In this document: piece after piece, positions 1 through 9,194 of the stretch
How the letters are laid out: each line of letters begins with the position of its first letter
Position numbering within the stretch: position 1 is the stretch's first letter
DNA from: Desulfobacteraceae bacterium
GTDB taxonomy: Bacteria > Desulfobacterota > Desulfobacteria > Desulfobacterales > UBA5616
Length of the DNA: 36,787 nucleotides
Assembly: GCA_013791935.1 (NCBI GenBank)
Contig: VMSV01000051.1
Span: 1 to 36,787, forward strand
Direction: 5' to 3'
The notes under the pieces: model-generated
What the model saw: the letters and a program-made list of their open reading frames with translations, nothing else
What the model was told of the DNA's origin: nothing
The model's database searches: none
Program-made: the position numbers and the translations under genes

Positions 1-1
1 A

Positions 2-76
2 TTGCCTGGTGAACTCTGCAATCCACGGGATATCGTCCTGATGGCAAAAGATGAGCCTCCCCAGAGAATTATTTAA
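2..76 (+). CDS. possible 3' end of an unknown gene entering from the left
   Basis: Frame 2 of the plus strand is open from the window edge for 24 codons and stops with TAA at 74-76. The other two plus frames stop early. A GC-rich hairpin follows 21 nt after the stop, which is where a terminator of a gene pointing right would sit. The residues (for example NPRDIVLMAKDEPPQRII) look protein-like but match no family I recognise. The call rests only on openness and on the hairpin, so it may be chance. Confidence 0.3.
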   Translation: MPGELCNPRDIVLMAKDEPPQRII

Positions 77-97
77 AACAGCTCGTTTTAAAGCCGC

Positions 98-127
98 GCG
101 GCGGAGGTAAATCCTCACCTCCGCCGC
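98..127. terminator. bidirectional hairpin terminator between converging genes
   Basis: Perfect 11-bp inverted repeat: GCGGCGGAGGT at 98-108 and its complement at 117-127, with an 8-nt loop. TTT follows on the plus strand, and on the minus strand a TTT follows a few bases beyond the stem. The T tracts are short, so this is a moderate terminator call. It lies 54 nt beyond the RND pump stop codon (minus strand) and after the possible partial ORF on the plus strand. Confidence 0.6.
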
Positions 128-181
128 TTTCGCAGGCGCATCCATCCCATGGACCCTTCTGTGGTTGTTCAACCTTTCCAA

Positions 182-3100
182 TTATTCTTCCTCTGTGAAC
201 CTCTGGCTGCTTTTTATATGGGCATCCCTGGCCATCAGCTGCTTTTTCATTTTGTGGAATATTCCCAAGTTGACAAACTGGTCCAGATAGGAATAAATCA
301 CCGGCACCACGGCCAATGTCAAAACCGTAGATGAAATCATGCCACCGCAGATGACGACTGCCAAGGGTTGACGGCTTTCACTGCCGACACCGAGCCCCAT
401 GGCCACCGGTAAAACACCCGCGATGGTGGAAACCGCCGTCATGAGAATGGGCCGAAGCCTTGTGGCCCCTGCTTCCACCAGGGAATCCTTCATATCCATG
501 CCCTTTTCACGCTGCTGGTTGGCGTAATCGATCAAAAGAATCCCGTTCTTGGTCACCAGGCCGATCAACAACACCAGTCCGATCATGGAATACATGTTGA
601 GGGTGTTTCCCAGAATATACAGCAGGCCAAAGGCCCCTACAAATGCAAGGGGAAGGCCCATCATGATGGCAAACGGCTGAATAAAACTTTCGAACTGTCC
701 CGCCAGAACCATATAGGTTAAAAGAACAGCCAGTAAAAACGCAAAAACAATATACCCTACGGTTTCCCCAAAGACCTCAGACCGGCCTGAAAAACCAGCC
801 GTATAACCTTCGGGCAGGGTTTCATCAGCGATCTTTCTAACCATGGGCATGGCGTCCCCCAAGAGGATTCCCTCAAGGTTGGTATAGATGGTGGCAGACC
901 GCTGCCGGTCCCTTCGGTTGATGGTATTGGGACCCACACCGATTTCCAGTTTGGTGAAATTGGAAATATCCGTTAATTCCCCTTTGTTGGTCCGGATCCA
1001 GATCCGCTCCACGTCCTCGGGAAGAAGCCGCTGGCCCGGGATCAGCCGAAGGCGGATATCATAGGTCTTGCCCCCTTCCTTGAATGTGGTCACATCCACC
1101 CCGCCAAGCAGCGCGCGGACCGCTGTTCCAATGCTGGAAATACTCACCCCGGCATCCGCCGCCTTATCCCGGTCGATGATCACCCTGACCTCGGGTTTGC
1201 CGATCTCCAGGTCCCGAGTAACCCCGGTGAACCCGGGTATGGTACTCATCTTTGCGATGATCTCCTTGGAATACCGGTCAATGCCTGCCACTTCAGGGCC
1301 TTGAAGAATCAGGTTGATATCGGCATTACGCCCGCCACCGCCTCCCATCATGGACCGATCGTAAACAGCCACCTTGGCATCCGGCAAGACCTTTAGCATT
1401 TTTCGCAGCGCCATTTGAATTTCCTTCTGGCTTCGGTCCCGCTGGTCCACAGGCACCAGGTTCATCATAACCATGCCTTTGTTGGAACCCCCCATCCCCG
1501 CAAGGGAAAACATGCTTTCCAGTTCCGGCAGGGTCTGGAGCATCTCCACCACCCGGTTCATCACCTCATTGGTCTTATCAAGGGAATAGGCCAGGGGCAG
1601 CTCAAAGGAAACAACCGATCCGCTGGTATCCTCCGCGGTAGTAAATTCCTTTCCCACCCGTGAAAATAAAACCATGGCCACAACTATGGATACAATGGCC
1701 ACAACTATAATCACCCATCGGTGGGCCAGTGACCACCGCAGCATACTTTTATAGCCGCTTGAAAGCCGGTTCATCATGCGATTGAAAATGTGAAACGCGG
1801 ATTTGTCCCCCAAAAGCTGCATCCGGAGAAAACGTGATGACAGCATGGGGATCATGGTCATGGCCACCAGGGTGGAACACACCACGGCAAAGGCCATGGT
1901 TACGGCGAAATGATAAAAGAATTTCCCAACCATCCCCTGCATGAAGGCCACCGGAATAAAAACGCCCAAAAGGGCTGTGGTGGAAGCGAGGACAGGAAAT
2001 GTGACTTCAGATGAGCCATCAATAGCTGCGGCCATGGAACCCTTGCCCAGGGCTTCCCGGTGCCGGAAGATATTTTCCACCATTACGATGGCGTCATCCA
2101 CCACCAGCCCCACTGCCGTGATCAGGGCCAGCATGGTCAGATTGTTTAATGTGAATCCCATGGCGTAAATACAGGCAAATGTGGAAATAATGGAGGTAGG
2201 AATGGCCACGGAACTGATCAAGGTGGTTCGAATATTCTGCAAAAAGAAGAAAATCACCAGGGCCGCCATAAGCGCACCCAAAATCAGCTGAAACTTCACT
2301 TCGTTAATGGATTGCACGATAAACCGTGTATTGTCCATAACGATTCTGATTGTCATGCCTTCAGGAAGAATTTTTTCGATGTTGGGGATTTCCGCCCGGA
2401 CCTTTTCGGCAATAGCCACATGATTGGCGCCGGACCGCGGGGAGATCCCCAAACCAATGGTTTTTTCACTGCCCTTCCGATCGGATATTTTTGCTATACC
2501 GGTGGCATCTTGCCTTCCAGCCTCGGCATAACCCAGCATACCCAATCGGATGGGCACGCCGCTCCGGTAGGTCACAATCAAATCGGTAAACGCTTCTGCC
2601 TCCTCCAATTCCCCCATGGTGCGGATCAGAAATTCCTTTTTTGTGGATTCGATTTTGCCGCCGGGGATTTCAATATGCTGGCTCCTTATGGCGGTGATAA
2701 CTTCATCCACGCCTATTTTGTAGGCCGCCAGGCGCTCCCGATTCAGCCATATCTTCACTTCTTTTTCCCTGGCACCACCAATGGTGATTCCCCCCACGCC
2801 GTCGATTTTCTGAAACATGACCCGGATTTGCTCATCGGCAATCTTGGTAAGGTACTCAAGGGCATGCTGGCCGGAAATACTGATCCACATGATGGGCTGA
2901 GCGTTGATGTCCATCTTCGATACCACCGGGGGTTCGGCATCTGCTGGAATTTTATAAAGCGCCCCGGAAATTTTGTCCCGGACCTCTTGAGATGCCACGT
3001 CCAAATCCGTATCCAACTCAAACTCAACCATGATATACGACACATTCTGGCTGCTCGAAGACGAAATGTGTTTGATCCCGTTGATGGAGCTTACGGCATC

Positions 3101-3304
3101 TTCCAAAGCATCGGTAATTTCATTATCGACTTCTTCAGGTCCGGCCCCCGGCCATAGGGTGCGCACGGAAATCATGGGAAAATCTACATCCGGGTTCAGT
3201 GCAACACCCACCCGGCTCAGGCTGATCAGGCCAAATACCACCAGTGCCCCGATCAGCATGGTCACGGTAACCGGCCTATTGATGGAAAGCTGCGGCAAAT
3301 TCAT
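182..3304 (-). CDS. RND efflux pump inner membrane permease, HAE1/AcrB type
   Basis: Proton-driven inner membrane pump of a tripartite efflux system; the substrate cannot be read from sequence. At 1040 residues it has the usual RND length. The N-terminus carries the family opening (RPVTVTMLIGALVVFGLISL, then a P-D-V-D-F segment), the porter-domain motif WPGAGPEEV, and the TM4 acidic pair D403-D404 in GLVVDDAIVMVENI that relays protons in AcrB-like pumps. The second half repeats the TM plan and ends with the GLVTKNGILLIDYANQQREKG segment typical of the family. The ATG at 3304 is preceded by GAGGAG. It is the last gene of the tetR-TolC-MFP-RND operon, 17 nt after the adaptor gene. AcrB-like versus MdtBC-like subtype is not resolved. 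Confidence 0.95.
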   Translation of the reverse strand: MNLPQLSINRPVTVTMLIGALVVFGLISLSRVGVALNPDVDFPMISVRTLWPGAGPEEVDNEITDALEDAVSSINGIKHISSSSSQNVSYIMVEFELDTDLDVASQEVRDKISGALYKIPADAEPPVVSKMDINAQPIMWISISGQHALEYLTKIADEQIRVMFQKIDGVGGITIGGAREKEVKIWLNRERLAAYKIGVDEVITAIRSQHIEIPGGKIESTKKEFLIRTMGELEEAEAFTDLIVTYRSGVPIRLGMLGYAEAGRQDATGIAKISDRKGSEKTIGLGISPRSGANHVAIAEKVRAEIPNIEKILPEGMTIRIVMDNTRFIVQSINEVKFQLILGALMAALVIFFFLQNIRTTLISSVAIPTSIISTFACIYAMGFTLNNLTMLALITAVGLVVDDAIVMVENIFRHREALGKGSMAAAIDGSSEVTFPVLASTTALLGVFIPVAFMQGMVGKFFYHFAVTMAFAVVCSTLVAMTMIPMLSSRFLRMQLLGDKSAFHIFNRMMNRLSSGYKSMLRWSLAHRWVIIVVAIVSIVVAMVLFSRVGKEFTTAEDTSGSVVSFELPLAYSLDKTNEVMNRVVEMLQTLPELESMFSLAGMGGSNKGMVMMNLVPVDQRDRSQKEIQMALRKMLKVLPDAKVAVYDRSMMGGGGGRNADINLILQGPEVAGIDRYSKEIIAKMSTIPGFTGVTRDLEIGKPEVRVIIDRDKAADAGVSISSIGTAVRALLGGVDVTTFKEGGKTYDIRLRLIPGQRLLPEDVERIWIRTNKGELTDISNFTKLEIGVGPNTINRRDRQRSATIYTNLEGILLGDAMPMVRKIADETLPEGYTAGFSGRSEVFGETVGYIVFAFLLAVLLTYMVLAGQFESFIQPFAIMMGLPLAFVGAFGLLYILGNTLNMYSMIGLVLLIGLVTKNGILLIDYANQQREKGMDMKDSLVEAGATRLRPILMTAVSTIAGVLPVAMGLGVGSESRQPLAVVICGGMISSTVLTLAVVPVIYSYLDQFVNLGIFHKMKKQLMARDAHIKSSQRFTEEE

Positions 3305-3321
3305 GGCATCACACTCCTCAT

Positions 3322-4479
3322 TTATTTTTTCGGATCCATCATGGGTTTTAACGTCTGTTCCTCTTCCGGCCGCGAATTTGTCTTATCTGTGGAGATGTTC
3401 ACCACCCCGACTCCGTCCTTTACGGCGAATTTCCCCTCCAGAATAACCGCCTCTCCCGGGGCTATGGTAGGGTTCAGAATCTCCACGCGACCCTCTACTA
3501 CCTTGCCCAGTTCAATCACATGTTTTTTTGCGGTTTTCCCGTCTGTTGCGTAAAGATAGGTTTCGTTCTCGGTCTGGATCACGCTTTCCCAAGGGACCGT
3601 CACCGCATCCTTCCGAACTTCCGTGATCAGCTGTGCCTTGGCAAACATCCCCGGGCTCAACTTCTTTTCATCATTTTCCACCAGGGCTTTGATTAAAAAG
3701 GTTCGGGTTCCCACTTCCACCGAAGGATCGATAAAGGAAAGTTTTCCCGTAAATCTCATCTCCCCGTATGCCTCCACTGTGAGATTCACATCCTGGCCAA
3801 GAACCAAATGTTTTTTATATTTTTCAGGCACTTTGAACTCGATTTTAAGGGGATTCAGATCCACCAGGGACACCACAATATCCCCGACCCGAAGATAATG
3901 ACCCGGAGAAAAGCTCCTTCCCCCGGTGACTCCGTCAAAGGGGGCCCGAATCATGGTATCCGAAAGGTTCTCCTTTTGACGGTTCAGGCTGGCGAGCGTT
4001 TGAATGATCTGGGATTTAAGTTCATCAATTTCCGTAGTCATGTCATCGAATTTTTCCGCAGATACCAGTTTCTGCTCCACCAGAGAGCGATTCCGCTCAA
4101 GGCTTTTCTCCTTGTTTTTCAATCGAACTTCCAGTTGCTCCACCTTGGCCTGAAGGTTATCAATTTCGGCCTTGATCTTGGCATCGTCTATCCGAACCAG
4201 AAGCTCTCCTTTTTTCACCGGTCCCCCCTCCTGAAAAAGGATGTCCACCACTTTTCCCTGGGTTTCGGTCCGTATGGTCACCTCCTGGCTGGACACCAGA
4301 GTTCCCACCTGATTTAAAACATATTCTACGGGCCTTTCATCCGCTACCCCCGTGACAACCGGGATGGCAGCCATCCTATCCTGGACCGCTTCGGGTTTCT
4401 TCTTGCCGCCTCTTAAAAAGAACATGGCCAAAAAAACCAACAGTAAAACCAACCCGATGATTGCCCATTTATTTTTCAT
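3322..4479 (-). CDS. RND efflux periplasmic adaptor (membrane fusion protein)
   Basis: HlyD/AcrA-type adaptor, 385 residues, that bridges the RND pump and the outer membrane channel. An N-terminal membrane anchor (about residues 5-23, IIGLVLLLVFLAMFFL) precedes the periplasmic part. A lipoyl-like half follows (GTLVSSQEVTIRTETQGKV), then a long alpha-helical coiled coil at about residues 95-170 rich in E, K, L and Q, then the second lipoyl half (IRAPFDGVTGG) and beta-barrel domains. The C-terminal tail is charged and extended. The start overlaps the end of the TolC gene by 11 nt, indicating translational coupling. No lipobox cysteine is seen, so it is probably anchored by the N-terminal helix. 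Confidence 0.93.
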   Translation of the reverse strand: MKNKWAIIGLVLLLVFLAMFFLRGGKKKPEAVQDRMAAIPVVTGVADERPVEYVLNQVGTLVSSQEVTIRTETQGKVVDILFQEGGPVKKGELLVRIDDAKIKAEIDNLQAKVEQLEVRLKNKEKSLERNRSLVEQKLVSAEKFDDMTTEIDELKSQIIQTLASLNRQKENLSDTMIRAPFDGVTGGRSFSPGHYLRVGDIVVSLVDLNPLKIEFKVPEKYKKHLVLGQDVNLTVEAYGEMRFTGKLSFIDPSVEVGTRTFLIKALVENDEKKLSPGMFAKAQLITEVRKDAVTVPWESVIQTENETYLYATDGKTAKKHVIELGKVVEGRVEILNPTIAPGEAVILEGKFAVKDGVGVVNISTDKTNSRPEEEQTLKPMMDPKK

Positions 4480-6049
4480 GACCTGTTGTCTCCTCTGTAT
4501 TTAATGTAACCGTCATATGATGTCGGTCCAGAATGGTTCCCATGTTGTAGTAAAGATCGGATAGCCCTTTATAATAATCGACCAGGGCGGTTACCTTTCT
4601 TATTTTCGCTTCAATGAGATTGGCTTGGAAGGTTACAATACGAAACGTATCGGAAAGCCCTTCCGAAAGGCGCTTCATTTCCTGGGCCAGGGATACGGCT
4701 GCCAGGGATTCAAAGGTTTCCGCAACAAAGAGCCTTTCCATGCTGCGGTTGGCATTGACCATGGCATTTTTTACCCCGGTTTCCGTTCGGGACTCGATTC
4801 GTTTATACCGGTAAATCGCCTGCTGTTTCCCCTCCCGGGTCATGCTGTAAAGAGCTTTGGCCGACCGGTTTCCAAGGGGGTAAAGCACATTGATCCCCGC
4901 CCTCCAGGAATATCCGTCCCGGTCCATCATACTGGAAAAAGCCTGGCTGTAATTCCCGTCGTATTCACTGGGATTGTGACCGTAAATGGTGGATACGGAT
5001 TCACCGGAAAGCCCATTGACCCCGAAGGTTCCGGAAAGGTCCACCCTGGGCAGCTTCTGATTCTTGTAATAGGCCAATTTGATGTCCCTGTTTTGAATTT
5101 CCAGACGCTGAGCCTGCAATTCCGGGCGGTTCACCAGAGCTATTTCCAAAGCCGTATCCATGGCCGGATAGGTTCCTTCTGTTTTGACAATCTTCTCCGG
5201 CACAATCAGCGTTGCATAAAGGGGGTCATCTTTTTGAAGATTTAAAAGATCCTTTAATTGATCCGAAATCACCTCCACCTGCTGCCGGGCATAAAGAATC
5301 TGTTCGTCCCTGGAAGCAACAATGGTTTCCGCGCTCTGAACTTCACTGATGGGCACCACCCCGGAGTCGAATTTTTTACGGTTTCCTTCCAGCAGGGTCA
5401 GGGCAAGCTCCCTGGATTCCATCCTGTATTCCAGGGCTTGAACCGCTTTGACCAGTTCATAATAGACCGTTTCAATGGTTTTAACGATCTCATTGATCTG
5501 GGCGAAATAAAGCAGTTTGGCCTGTGCTTTCTGATTTTCCGCCACCCGGACATCCGATGTATTTACCGAAGGCCCGAAATCCTTCAACAGGGGTTGGGTG
5601 ATTTCCAGAACAAGATAATCCCGGTACTCGGGCTGCAAATCCGTTGTGGAGGAGTTCGTTACGGCTCGGTTGGTCCTGGCGGAAAGTTTTCCCCGGGTTC
5701 CCATTTCTAATTTTTTACTGATCCCGGCCGAACCTTCTTTTCTGCGGTCTTCCGAAAAATCACTCCCGTAAGAAGAAACGTTGGTGGGGATCTGGGTCTC
5801 GGCAACGGCCACAGAAGCATCCACCAGAGGGTCAAAGGCTGATTGGTTTAAAATCACGTTCTGACCCGCAATGTAGACGTCTGATTTTTTCACCTTGATA
5901 TCCAGGTTGTTCTCAACCCCGCGAATCAGGGCTTCCCTCAAGGTCAACTCCGGGGTATCTGAAATATTTGCTGCTTCCGATCCTGTGCCGGCAGCTCCCC
6001 CATGGAGCCACAACCCAATCAGCATGCATAAGAAAAGCCTTATTTTCAT
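4469..6049 (-). CDS. TolC-family outer membrane efflux protein
   Basis: Outer membrane channel component of the tripartite pump, 526 residues. A signal peptide (MKIRLFLCMLIGLWLHGGAA) is followed by TPELTLREALIRGVENNLDI, the usual opening of an OEP domain. Two OEP repeats can be followed, with helical stretches rich in E, A, Q and R (around 190-280 and 440-510) and conserved segments such as NRPELQAQRLEI. It starts 18 nt after tetR and overlaps the adaptor gene, so all four genes appear to be one transcript. A GGAGACAGG ribosome-binding region precedes the ATG. Confidence 0.93.
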   Translation of the reverse strand: MKIRLFLCMLIGLWLHGGAAGTGSEAANISDTPELTLREALIRGVENNLDIKVKKSDVYIAGQNVILNQSAFDPLVDASVAVAETQIPTNVSSYGSDFSEDRRKEGSAGISKKLEMGTRGKLSARTNRAVTNSSTTDLQPEYRDYLVLEITQPLLKDFGPSVNTSDVRVAENQKAQAKLLYFAQINEIVKTIETVYYELVKAVQALEYRMESRELALTLLEGNRKKFDSGVVPISEVQSAETIVASRDEQILYARQQVEVISDQLKDLLNLQKDDPLYATLIVPEKIVKTEGTYPAMDTALEIALVNRPELQAQRLEIQNRDIKLAYYKNQKLPRVDLSGTFGVNGLSGESVSTIYGHNPSEYDGNYSQAFSSMMDRDGYSWRAGINVLYPLGNRSAKALYSMTREGKQQAIYRYKRIESRTETGVKNAMVNANRSMERLFVAETFESLAAVSLAQEMKRLSEGLSDTFRIVTFQANLIEAKIRKVTALVDYYKGLSDLYYNMGTILDRHHMTVTLNTEETTGHEK

Positions 6050-6067
6050 ATCCTGTCTCCACCTGTT

Positions 6068-6676
6068 TTAATTGACATTCGAAGAAATGCTTCTTCGGAC
6101 AAATTGAACCAATGCGTCGGGCATGTCTTGAAGATTTGGAATATTCGGGAGATACCGGTAAAGATTGCTTACGCCCATCAAAGCCCCCCGGATCAACAGA
6201 ACGGTTGCATCAGCGGGTAGGTCCCGAATGGTGCCGTCCTCACGACCCTTTAAAAGCGCTTGCTTTAAAATTTCCAGAATTTTGTTCCATTTGGCCATTA
6301 AGAATTCGGAGGCTTCGCTCCCCGGAGCGATAATGTCTGAAACCAGCTCCCGGTGAAGCACGGCTATGGCCTTTTCCCGCCGCTCCCTCAACTCAAAATG
6401 AAAGCGGATGAATTTCTCCACCACTTCCATGCCCGTAAGACCGGGATCCCGGGACGCCCCATCCATTCCGCTCAGGTACTCCTCTATGATATCATCAAGA
6501 ATTTGAACCAGGATTCCCTGTTTATTTTTGAAATAATGAAAGATGAGGCCTTCCGCCACATTGGCCTTCCTGGCGATGAGCGAGGTGGGGGTCCTGGAGA
6601 AGCCTTTTTCTCCGAACAAATCTATGGCTGCGCTTAATATTTCCTGCTTGCGGTCTGATTTTTCCATCTTTTCCAT
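6068..6676 (-). CDS. TetR/AcrR-family transcriptional repressor of the efflux operon
   Basis: 202-residue repressor. The N-terminal helix-turn-helix at about residues 15-58 is typical (AIDLFGEKGFSRTPTSLIARKANVAEGLIFHYFKNKQ, read in two parts, with the FHYFKNK recognition end). The C-terminal ligand-binding half is unassigned. It is the first gene of the efflux operon, 18 nt ahead of the TolC gene. A perfect 18-bp palindrome lies 18 nt upstream of its start, at the position expected for its operator, so autorepression that also covers the pump genes is likely. The ATG at 6676 is used here. An in-frame ATG at 6667 has a better-placed GGAAAAG and is an equally possible start. Confidence 0.92.
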   Translation of the reverse strand: MEKMEKSDRKQEILSAAIDLFGEKGFSRTPTSLIARKANVAEGLIFHYFKNKQGILVQILDDIIEEYLSGMDGASRDPGLTGMEVVEKFIRFHFELRERREKAIAVLHRELVSDIIAPGSEASEFLMAKWNKILEILKQALLKGREDGTIRDLPADATVLLIRGALMGVSNLYRYLPNIPNLQDMPDALVQFVRRSISSNVN

Positions 6677-6694
6677 GATATGGATGGTTCCTTG

Positions 6695-6712
6695 ATTGAG
6701 TAATCACTCAAT
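6695..6712. promoter_or_regulatory. TetR-type operator palindrome
   Basis: Perfect inverted repeat ATTGAGT-AATC-ACTCAAT (7-4-7). It lies between the -10 of the minus-strand promoter and the tetR start, roughly +8 to +25 of the expected transcript. Length, symmetry and position fit binding by a TetR dimer. The seven-base half-site is seen directly; the binding itself is inferred. Confidence 0.75.
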
Positions 6713-6726
6713 TCATTTTTAAATTT

Positions 6727-6755
6727 TATTTACGCGCACATTTTATAAAAGTCAA
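6727..6755 (-). promoter_or_regulatory. sigma70-like promoter of tetR and the efflux operon
   Basis: On the minus strand, TTGACT (6750-6755) and TAAATA (6727-6732) are separated by exactly 17 nt. Initiation would fall near 6720, just upstream of the operator palindrome, so a bound repressor would block the start of transcription. Confidence 0.6.
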
Positions 6756-6820
6756 TTATTTTTTTCCAAGACCAGCCTTTTTCATTTCAAGGCACGGCCC
6801 CTTTAAAATTGAATATTCCC

Positions 6821-6849
6821 TTGAAAATGATGGGCAATGGGAATAGAAT
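6821..6849 (+). promoter_or_regulatory. sigma70-like promoter of the type II secretion operon
   Basis: TTGAAA (6821-6826) and TAGAAT (6844-6849) are separated by 17 nt on the plus strand, each differing from consensus by one base. The start would be near 6857, about 50 nt ahead of gspF. No other good match lies in this 230-nt divergent spacer. Confidence 0.6.
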
Positions 6850-6906
6850 GTGTAAAAATGAATAATATCAGAATATTTCTACCTTCATTCCTGACTTGGA
6901 AAAATT

Positions 6907-8133
6907 ATGCCTGTATTTGAATATTCAGCCTTGGACCCCCATGGAAAGAGCCTAAAGGGAATCATGGACGCAGAAAGCGCCCTGGCTGCCAGAAGAAAAA
7001 TCCGCAATACAGGAAAGTTCCCCGTTACCATTCGAGAGTTGGAGGAATCGACCTCAAAACAGCCTGGCAAGGGGTTTTCCCTTCCCCGGCTGTTTCGCAG
7101 GGTAAAGCCCGCCGAAACAGCCATTATAACCCGGCAATTGTCCACTCTGCTCAGCGCAGGCCTTCCCCTGGTTACGGCTCTGGATACCATAGTTCCCCAG
7201 ATGAAAGCCCATGCCTTTAAAACCATTCTGGCCCAGATCAAGGATGCCATCGTGGAAGGCAGCAGTTTTGCCGATGCATTGGCCGATTACCCCGAAACCT
7301 TTTCTCCCCTTTATTATAATATGGTAAAAGCGGGAGAATCCTCCGGTACCCTTGAAATCGTGCTTGCGCGCCTGGCGGACATTACTGAAAAACAGCAAGC
7401 GTTGAACAGTCGCATCCAGGCGGCCATGATTTATCCGATCTTCATGGGATTCATCGGGTTCGCGGTTCTCGCCTTTTTAATGACGGTGGTGGTGCCCCAG
7501 ATTACTTCCATATTTGAAGACATGAATCAGGCCTTGCCCACCCCCACGGTGGTGCTCATCAGCATCAGTTCCTTTATTAAATCCTATTGGTGGGCCTTAT
7601 TCCTTTTGGGTATCTTGCTTTTCATTCTCTTTCGACGGTTCAGAAGAACTGAAAAAGGGCGATATTACTGGAATAAAGCCCAGCTTGGTTTTCCTCTGGC
7701 GGGAAATCTGGCCAAAAAACTGGCCATTTCCAGGTTTTCAAGAACCCTGGGGTCTTTGCTGGCCAACGGGGTTCCCATGATGAATGCCCTGGCCATCGTG
7801 AAAAACATCTCTCCCAATGTGTTGATCAGCAAAGCTGTTGAAAACGCCGCAGAAGATGTGGGCAAAGGCAGAGGGTTGGCCCAATCCCTGGGGGAAAGCA
7901 ATATTTTTCCCAATCTTCCCGTTCAGATGATTCAAATCGGAGAGCAAAGCGGTGAGCTTGAATCCATGCTGGGGAAGATAGCTGATATTTACGAAAGTGA
8001 TGTGGAAATCAGCATTCTTAAGCTGACCTCCCTTCTGGAGCCTTTGATCATTCTGGTCATGGCTGTGATGGTGGGTTTTATCGTCATCTCCATTTGCCTG
8101 CCCATCATTGAAATGAATCAGCTTGTTTTATAA
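6907..8133 (+). CDS. gspF: type II secretion inner membrane platform protein GspF
   Basis: 408-residue polytopic protein of the T2SS assembly platform, which contacts the ATPase GspE. It opens with the family signature MPVFEYSALDPHGKSLKG. Two T2SSF domains follow (about residues 70-195 and 270-400), each ending in a hydrophobic segment. Membrane segments lie near 172-197, 225-244 and 377-400. It is the first gene of the operon here, whereas in Enterobacteria or Pseudomonas the operon starts with gspC. The start ATG has only a weak GGA upstream, but the family N-terminus fixes it. Confidence 0.95.
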   Translation: MPVFEYSALDPHGKSLKGIMDAESALAARRKIRNTGKFPVTIRELEESTSKQPGKGFSLPRLFRRVKPAETAIITRQLSTLLSAGLPLVTALDTIVPQMKAHAFKTILAQIKDAIVEGSSFADALADYPETFSPLYYNMVKAGESSGTLEIVLARLADITEKQQALNSRIQAAMIYPIFMGFIGFAVLAFLMTVVVPQITSIFEDMNQALPTPTVVLISISSFIKSYWWALFLLGILLFILFRRFRRTEKGRYYWNKAQLGFPLAGNLAKKLAISRFSRTLGSLLANGVPMMNALAIVKNISPNVLISKAVENAAEDVGKGRGLAQSLGESNIFPNLPVQMIQIGEQSGELESMLGKIADIYESDVEISILKLTSLLEPLIILVMAVMVGFIVISICLPIIEMNQLVL

Positions 8134-8162
8134 TTTTTTCATACCTTTTAGACGGAGGAGTC

Positions 8163-8612
8163 ATGCGCTTTATTAAAAAATCCACCCTGTTCAACACCAA
8201 GGGATTTTCACTTATCGAACTCATGGTGGTCATTGTGATCATCGGGCTCCTAGTGAGCATCATCGCACCCAGATTTATGGATGCACCCGGCAAAGCAAAA
8301 CAGGTCAAGGCCAAAGCCACCATTGAAAGTCTGGAAAGCGCCTTGAAACTATACAAACTGGACAATGGTGCTTACCCCACCACGGAACAGGGGCTGGCAG
8401 CCCTGGTTCAGCAACCCGCCAATACCGGGGCAGGCTGGAAAAAAGGGGGATATCTTGAAAAAGGCCAGGTCCCCAAAGACCCCTGGAAGAATGAATTCAT
8501 TTATCTTTCTCCTGGCCTTCACAGTGATTTCGATCTGATCACTTACGGCCAGGACGGAATTCCCGGCGGTGAGGAAGAAAACACGGACATCAACAACTGG
8601 GATGTGGAATAG
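8163..8612 (+). CDS. gspG: type II secretion major pseudopilin GspG
   Basis: 149-residue major pseudopilin that polymerises into the periplasmic pseudopilus. It has a 14-residue leader and a prepilin peptidase site G14|F15-S-L-I-E19, with Glu at mature position 5, followed by the hydrophobic helix MVVIVIIGLLVSIIAPRF. The C-terminal region has the calcium-site pattern of GspG: DFDLITYGQDGIPGGEEENT, then DINNW. Length is as expected. GGAGGAG stands just before the ATG, the strongest ribosome-binding site in the operon, fitting the need for many copies. Confidence 0.97.
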   Translation: MRFIKKSTLFNTKGFSLIELMVVIVIIGLLVSIIAPRFMDAPGKAKQVKAKATIESLESALKLYKLDNGAYPTTEQGLAALVQQPANTGAGWKKGGYLEKGQVPKDPWKNEFIYLSPGLHSDFDLITYGQDGIPGGEEENTDINNWDVE

Positions 8613-8633
8613 ACTCACCCCGCAGGGAATCCA

Positions 8634-9182
8634 ATGCCTTTCGCTAAAAGACACCCCCATTTTACCGGGTCTGATTCAGGGTTTTCCCTGATTGAACTCA
8701 TCGCCGTCATCTCCGTGGTCAGCATCATGCTTTTTCTAACCCTGCCCAGGTTTGATATCTTTTCCCGGCAGGGTGACCTCAAGGGGGCGGCCAGATGGAT
8801 CATGGCCCAGGTGCCTGGCCTCAAGGCAAAAGCCCTGGAAGAACAGAAGCAGTTCCTGTTAACCGTGGACCTGGATCAAAATACGCTGGGCGTTTTTCCC
8901 GGTGAAATCCCCGAAAAGACAGAAGAGGAGGAAAAGACGGGCACGGTTCAGACGTTGAAAAGCTACCCCCTTTCCGATTCTGTTCGGCTCAAGGATGTCA
9001 CCTTTCCGGAAGCAGGGGTCATCACATCCGGGCAGCCCGGAATTCGCTTTTACAAAAAGGGATATTGCGACAAGGTCATCATTCATCTTCAGGACGACAA
9101 CAACCAGTACATATCCCTCTTCATCGAACCGTTTTTAAATACCGTGGTCCTTCGGGAAGGATATATCGGGTTTGAAGGATAA
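8634..9182 (+). CDS. gspH: type II secretion minor pseudopilin GspH
   Basis: 182-residue pseudopilin with a type III signal: G16|FSLIELIAVISVVSIM, Glu at mature position 5. The globular part fits the GspH/FimT pattern by position and length. It lies 21 nt after gspG and 12 nt before gspI. Assignment as GspH rather than another minor pseudopilin depends on gene order (G-H-I-J-K) and on the lack of the GspG calcium motif. Confidence 0.88.
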   Translation: MPFAKRHPHFTGSDSGFSLIELIAVISVVSIMLFLTLPRFDIFSRQGDLKGAARWIMAQVPGLKAKALEEQKQFLLTVDLDQNTLGVFPGEIPEKTEEEEKTGTVQTLKSYPLSDSVRLKDVTFPEAGVITSGQPGIRFYKKGYCDKVIIHLQDDNNQYISLFIEPFLNTVVLREGYIGFEG

Positions 9183-9194
9183 ACCGGAAACAAC

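Noticed and set aside
2312-3157. 281-residue plus-strand frame opposite the RND pump
   Set aside because: Antisense shadow of conserved RND coding sequence, without recognisable family or signals.
4625-5245. 206-residue plus-strand frame opposite the TolC-like gene
   Set aside because: Shadow frame; no start signal and no family pattern.
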